A DNA stretch of 64,000 nt from Datisca glomerata (taxonomy: Eukaryota; Streptophyta; Magnoliopsida; Cucurbitales; Datiscaceae), in the NCBI GenBank assembly GCA_003255025.1, contig QANY01008070.1, positions 124,001-188,000 on the forward strand. The letters are read 5' to 3'. Below, piece after piece: positions 59,706 through 64,000 of the stretch (position 1 is its first letter; the number at the start of each line of letters is the position of its first letter). The notes beneath the pieces were generated by a model that saw nothing but the letters and a program-made list of their open reading frames with translations, did no database searches and had not been told where the DNA came from. The position numbers and the translations under genes were made by a program.

Positions 59706-59796
59706 AAGAAGCAAACCAACTGTCACACTCATATTCATCTTCTTCCTCCTCCTCCTGTTCAATTCAGAAAGAAGGCAATCTAAAATCAAACCAAGG

Positions 59797-60082
59797 GTAA
59801 CTTAGATTTTAATTGATCAGTTCATCTTCTTATGTTATTTGTTTTAAAAAAATCTTTATTGTATTTTTTTTTCAAATTTGAGTTTTTGATCAATACCCAT
59901 TTAAAAATTCTGCCTCTTTCGTTCTTGTTTGATCAAATCTATCTGGGTTTTTCGAAATTTGAATTTTTGACAAAACCCATCAAAGATATTGCCTCATTCT
60001 TCTCTGTTTCTCAGCCAATTTTCTCCATAAAGTTCTTATTTTTATAATTAATTGTAATTGATTTTTTTTATTCTTTGAGCAG
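59797..60082 (+). other. Intron in the 5'UTR of the IQM gene
   Basis: A donor AAGG|GTAAC and an acceptor TTTGAGCAG|GGGG enclose a T-rich 286-bp sequence between the CT-rich leader and the exon with the ATG. Leader introns are common in this family. The open frame at 59832-60047 lies inside the intron and is not a gene. Confidence 0.6.
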
Positions 60083-60147
60083 GGGGAAGAAATAGCTAGT
60101 TTTCTCCAGAGAAGTTAAAGATTGTGTGAATTAAATAGAAAAAAATA

Positions 60148-63100
60148 ATGGGTTTATCTCTATCATTACTTGTATCAACATTGAAAGAAATTGTGAAACA
60201 GAAATGCTATGTTTTATCCCATTACACCATGGATAAATCATCAGTCATCTTGAGAACACAAAGCTTCAAGAAAAAAACATCAGAATCAATGAGAAAGTCA
60301 AATATTGGTTCAATTTCCTTCAAGAAAATGAACTCCAACAAGAAGACAAACGGCTTGAAAGGGATTAAGCCAGAAAAGGTGATTCTTGAGCCATGTCTTT
60401 CGTTCAAGACTCTTGTTATTGAAGACAGAGAAAGGATTGGAGTTTCCAATGGGGAATTAGATGAAGTGAAAAGGAAGGAAAATAGTGCAATTGATTTGCC
60501 TGAACCGTTTATATTTGTTTCACCAAGGCCTGTTAGTGAGCTTGAAGCTGCTGCTGTGAAGGTTCAGAAGGTGTATAAGAGTTATAGAACAAGAAGAAAT
60601 CTTGCTGATTGTGCTGTTGTTGTTGAAGAACTCTGGTAATAATTACTCCTCTTTTCCATCTCTTCTTTCTTCTAATTCTTTTATTTTTTTCATTTTTATT
60701 TATAGTTTTTTCTACCGCACCCATCACTGGATCGATCTACTATTTAGACCACATCATGTAAGACCTGTAAAAGAATGATTTAAGGGTTACCTCTCTGAGA
60801 CCAAAATGTGACACTTGGTTTAAAATGTCGATGATTGCAAAACAGTTAAAATGCAGTGCATGATGTTTTTCTAATTTTCTTCTTTTTTTTTTGCTTTTTA
60901 TTTTATATTTTATGATTTTGGGTTTAATTAGATTGCTTCGTTAATGTAATGTAGGTGGAAAGCATTGGATTTTGCCGCCCTAAAACGGAGTTCTGTATCA
61001 TTCTTCAATGTCGAAAAACCCGAAACAGCCATCTCTAGGTGGGCAAGAGCTAGAACTAGAGCCGCCAAGGTACTTAAAGTGGAAAAAGCCTCACATCTGA
61101 CTTGACCATAAGCAAAATAGTCATGAGTTCGGAGCATAATTTTCGTAATTTCTCTTAAAATTTATTCTTTTAAAAAAATTAATAATTAATTTTTAATAAA
61201 AAAAATCCAAACATGGATAAGTTTTCAACAATAATTAGGTATAAGGTATCCACTTACGTCATATTGGTTTGGCCTATTGATCAATTTTGAATTGGAAATA
61301 ACTGAGTTCATTTCTCACTTGTAGGTGGGAAAGGGTTTGTCCAAAGATGAAAAGGCTCAAAAACTGGCCCTTCAGCATTGGCTTGAGGCTGTAAGTACAG
61401 TTAAAAAATATATCAAATGACAGTTAAAATCATCTTTTGATTAATTTCTTAGGCATACTATTTAATGGTATGGTTGTATACTAATTTTATGTATATTTTT
61501 TTCTCGTGCAGATTGATCCACGACATCGTTACGGTCACAATTTACACTTTTACTATGATATTTGGTTCGAAAGTGAAAGCACTCAGCCTTTCTTTTACTG
61601 GTAAGAACTTCTTTGTACATAATGATTGCCCATTTTACTCTGTTTGGTTGCTGAGAAAATTATGAAGTGAAATCTTGTTCACTTGCACCCTTAATTTGGA
61701 GATACTTAGAATAGAGAGCATGCAATGCAAAAGAAATACATTATATTCCAAAATTTTACGTCTCTTTCCTTGATTTTCTTTCTCACCTACCAAACATGAG
61801 TATTGTGGACCAACCTGTCTTTTGTCAACCTATGTAAAAGTAAATGTTGCTTTTTTGATAGGTTGGACGTTGGAGATGGAAAAGAAGTAAATCTTGAGAA
61901 ATGTCCAAGGGCCACTTTGCAACGTCAATGCATCAAATATCTAGGACCAGTAAGTATATTTTTACTTGATAAGAATCATCAGCAGCAACTGTAGATGAGA
62001 AGTTTAATGCAAGCCGTCCAATCAGATACTTAAAAAATTGTCTTTACCCTTAGCAGTTGGGATCTGAATCATACATATCTGATTATGATTGAACGGTCTA
62101 GAAGGGTCGGACTGCCCTTCTGTCTTTGGACTTCTAACAGCAGAAAATATCATTCCCTTTTCAATGAAGCATGGAAATGTAGCTTATGCATTGTTTTGAT
62201 GGTGTTAATTTTGCAGAAAGAAAGAGAAGCATATGAAGTGGTGGTGGAGAATGGGAAGTTAGTATATAAGCAAAGTGGGATTTATGTGCAAACAGAGGAA
62301 GGATCAAAGTGGATATTTGTACTAAGTACAAGTAGAGCATTGTATGTTGGTCAGAAAAAGAAGGGCATTTTTCAACATTCAAGCTTCCTTTCTGGTGGGG
62401 CTACCACTGCTGCTGGTAGATTAGTTGCCAATCATGGTATTCTTGAGGTACCAAATATTTTTTATTTTGTTTTGGAATTTGTATTTTTGATAATGGAAAT
62501 TAATTTTTAATTTGTTTATTATGGTACGAAAAGATAATTCTAATTTTATTTTCTTACTTTTTTTATAGGCAATTTGGCCATACAGTGGTCATTATCACCC
62601 TACTGAAGAGAATTTCAGAGAGTTCATTAGCTTCCTTACGGAAAACCATGTTGATCTTACTAACGTTAAGGTACGTCTCCTATGAGATTATTTGATAGGG
62701 GTGAAATCGAACCGAACTGAAAATGATCAGTTTGGTCGTTTCTTTATGCGTATTCAGTTCAGTTCGATTTGAAAAAATGAGAGAATCGAAGTTTCGGTTT
62801 GAAATTTTGGTGGTTTTCAAATCGAACCGAAACAAAACTTTGATTTTATATTATTTTTTTCAATAATATCATTTAAAATTTATTTTTTTAATTAATAATA
62901 CTGAATCGAAGAACTAAACCGAACCAAAACTCACGATTTAGTTCGGTTCTTTTGACATGAACGGATCGGTTCGATTTTATTGCCGAACCGAAGTTTCAGT
63001 TCAATTCAAATTTTCACCCAAAAACTAATCGAATCGAACCGTTAACACTCTGATCATTTCATTAACTACATCTCAAACATCTATATCAATATAAAATAAA

Positions 63101-63614
63101 TCATTGAGCTTTTAAATTTTTTTAATTTATATATTTTTCCTTTTTCCAGAGGTATGCAATTGATGATGATACACCCATTAAGATCATCGATGAGGAACCA
63201 GAATCAGAACAAGTGGTGGGTTCCACTAAATCTATACCGTCCGATCAGACGAACATCACTGAAGCAATTAAAACAGCCGAGGAGAACACAATCACAACCG
63301 TTCATCAACAACAAGAACAAAACAAGGTTGATAAATCTGACGTGGAGGCACCAGTTTATAACCTGGCCAACCGCTTATCGTGTAAGTGGAGCACTGGAGC
63401 AGGGCCGCGTATTGGATGCGTGCGGGACTACCCTGCAGAACTACAGTTTAGAGCACTGGAACATGTTAACCTATCGCCAAGAGTTATTAATGGGCCGATG
63501 ATGAACTATGGCCCAATTCCTTCACCAAGGCCCAGCCCGAAAGTTCGTCTCTCTCCTCGGCTTGCTTATATGGGCCTTCCAAGCCCAAGAACCCCAATTC
63601 CCACGGCTTGCTAA
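60148..63614 (+). CDS. IQM: IQ motif-containing calmodulin-binding protein, IQM family
   Basis: Eight coding exons join in frame with GT/AG introns: 60148-60635, 60955-61069, 61325-61390, 61512-61600, 61862-61949, 62217-62447, 62569-62670 and 63150-63614. They give 1644 bp, 547 residues plus stop. The start MGLSLSLL is the usual family N-terminus. One IQ motif, [13 protein letters not shown], is at residues 139-151 and should bind apo-calmodulin. The conserved IQM block follows: [114 protein letters not shown] and [20 protein letters not shown]. The C-terminus is Ser/Pro-rich. The length fits known IQM proteins (roughly 500-550 residues). In Arabidopsis the family binds calmodulin and affects stomata, catalase and stress signalling; which paralogue this is I cannot say. 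All exons are intact, so it is probably active. Confidence 0.92.
62696..63055. repeat. GGTTCGG-type repeat inside IQM intron 7
   Basis: The last intron (62671-63149) is mostly this repeat: it starts AGGGGTGAAATCGAACCGAAC, has many CGGTTCG, CGAACCG and AACCGAA words in both orientations, and ends CGAACCGTTAACACTCTG. The two halves are roughly inverted about the AT-rich centre, so the transcript could fold. Splice sites on both sides are undisturbed. Confidence 0.7.
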
Positions 63615-64000
63615 ACCAATATCCACCGTAATAATTGACACGGATTATCCAACTGATAATCAGATGTCTCTTTAACGCAGGGGTCAATTCCTTTTACTAC
63701 CGTTTGCAGAAAAGGAAAGAAAAAACGATCCCCTTGAGTTGCTAATTAGAAGATTTTTTACATATTTAATTTAATTTTGGTGACTGACTTGTTTTTTTTA
63801 GATGGTCTCATTGAGCCTAATTAAGCTATTTGTATTGTTGGTTTAGTTTTCTTTTATTATTCTTTGATGTAAACAAAAAAACTCAAATATCAACCTCAAT
63901 TTTATTCTTTGTTTTGAGAGAATGTCTTTTAGTTTGAAAGTGGAGTTTCATAGCTACATGGAAAAACTAAACTAATTGGCCTACGCAAAAGACATCCATT
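63615..64000 (+). other. 3'UTR and downstream region of the IQM gene
   Basis: No further gene. A T-rich stretch at 63780-63880 with TTCTTTGATGTAAAC is a possible polyadenylation region; there is no canonical AATAAA close to the stop. Confidence 0.4.

Noticed and set aside
59832..60047. Open frame upstream of the IQM start
   Set aside because: It lies in a T-rich leader intron bounded by good splice sites and lacks a family match.
60533..60727. Antisense frames over the IQM exons
   Set aside because: Shadow frames of conserved coding sequence.
62085..62510. Single 141-codon frame as its own gene
   Set aside because: It is exon 6 of the IQM gene read through both flanking introns; splice sites and family alignment give the shorter exon.

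Overview
This is a gene-poor, AT-rich stretch of plant nuclear DNA, probably from a eudicot. A short run of Ns at 41361-41378 marks it as draft assembly. The gag fragment at the left end resembles Ty3-gypsy gag proteins I associate with cucurbits (Cucumis), so a cucurbit is my best guess; this is inference from memory and was not searched. There is no bacterial-type gene organisation, CRISPR array, tRNA or rRNA that I can see.

Only one clearly functional host gene is present. It is a calmodulin-binding IQM-family (IQ motif-containing) gene on the + strand at the right end, with a TATA box at 59698, a 5'UTR intron and eight coding exons between 60148 and 63614. The joined exons stay in frame and encode 547 residues. 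A second, uncertain gene-like island lies at 52140-52760.

The rest is layered transposable elements. From left to right: a CACTA-type transposon end (to 2559) that cuts a Ty3-gypsy gag remnant (2560-3857); a decayed Ty1-copia element with two LTRs (5017-9114), invaded by a CACTA-like fragment and a Helitron; a Ty3-gypsy LTR, PBS and non-coding interior (9507 to about 24340) with two tandem-repeat arrays whose units are hairpins; nested in the first array, a complete 10.1-kb Ty1-copia element with unusually long LTRs of 2.1-2.2 kb (11843-21941, minus strand); a complete 7.1-kb gag-only Ty3-gypsy element with 900-bp LTRs and several internal satellites (26008-33107, minus strand); an inverted solo-like LTR of the first gypsy family (33609-34372); a Helitron remnant holding a 5'-truncated LINE with an intact RNase H reading frame (35358-36413); a 5'-truncated copia (36414-40444); further LTR and Helitron fragments (40504-41707); two abutting Helitrons, the larger of which hosts a third copia (43547-48999); then AT-rich DNA with large tandem duplications (52920-56150) and a short Helitron (56505-57032).

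The most interesting signals are the following. First, a family of non-autonomous Helitrons with shared 5' heads, one junction showing tail-to-head insertion. Second, the 44-bp and 82-bp arrays, whose units are palindromic and whose stems show paired base changes. Third, two LTRs of one gypsy family in opposite orientation, each directly abutting a CA-repeat at the edge of the same GGTTCGG-rich repeat. Fourth, a gag-only gypsy element carrying an ordered series of unrelated satellites. I found no convincing new protein-coding system.
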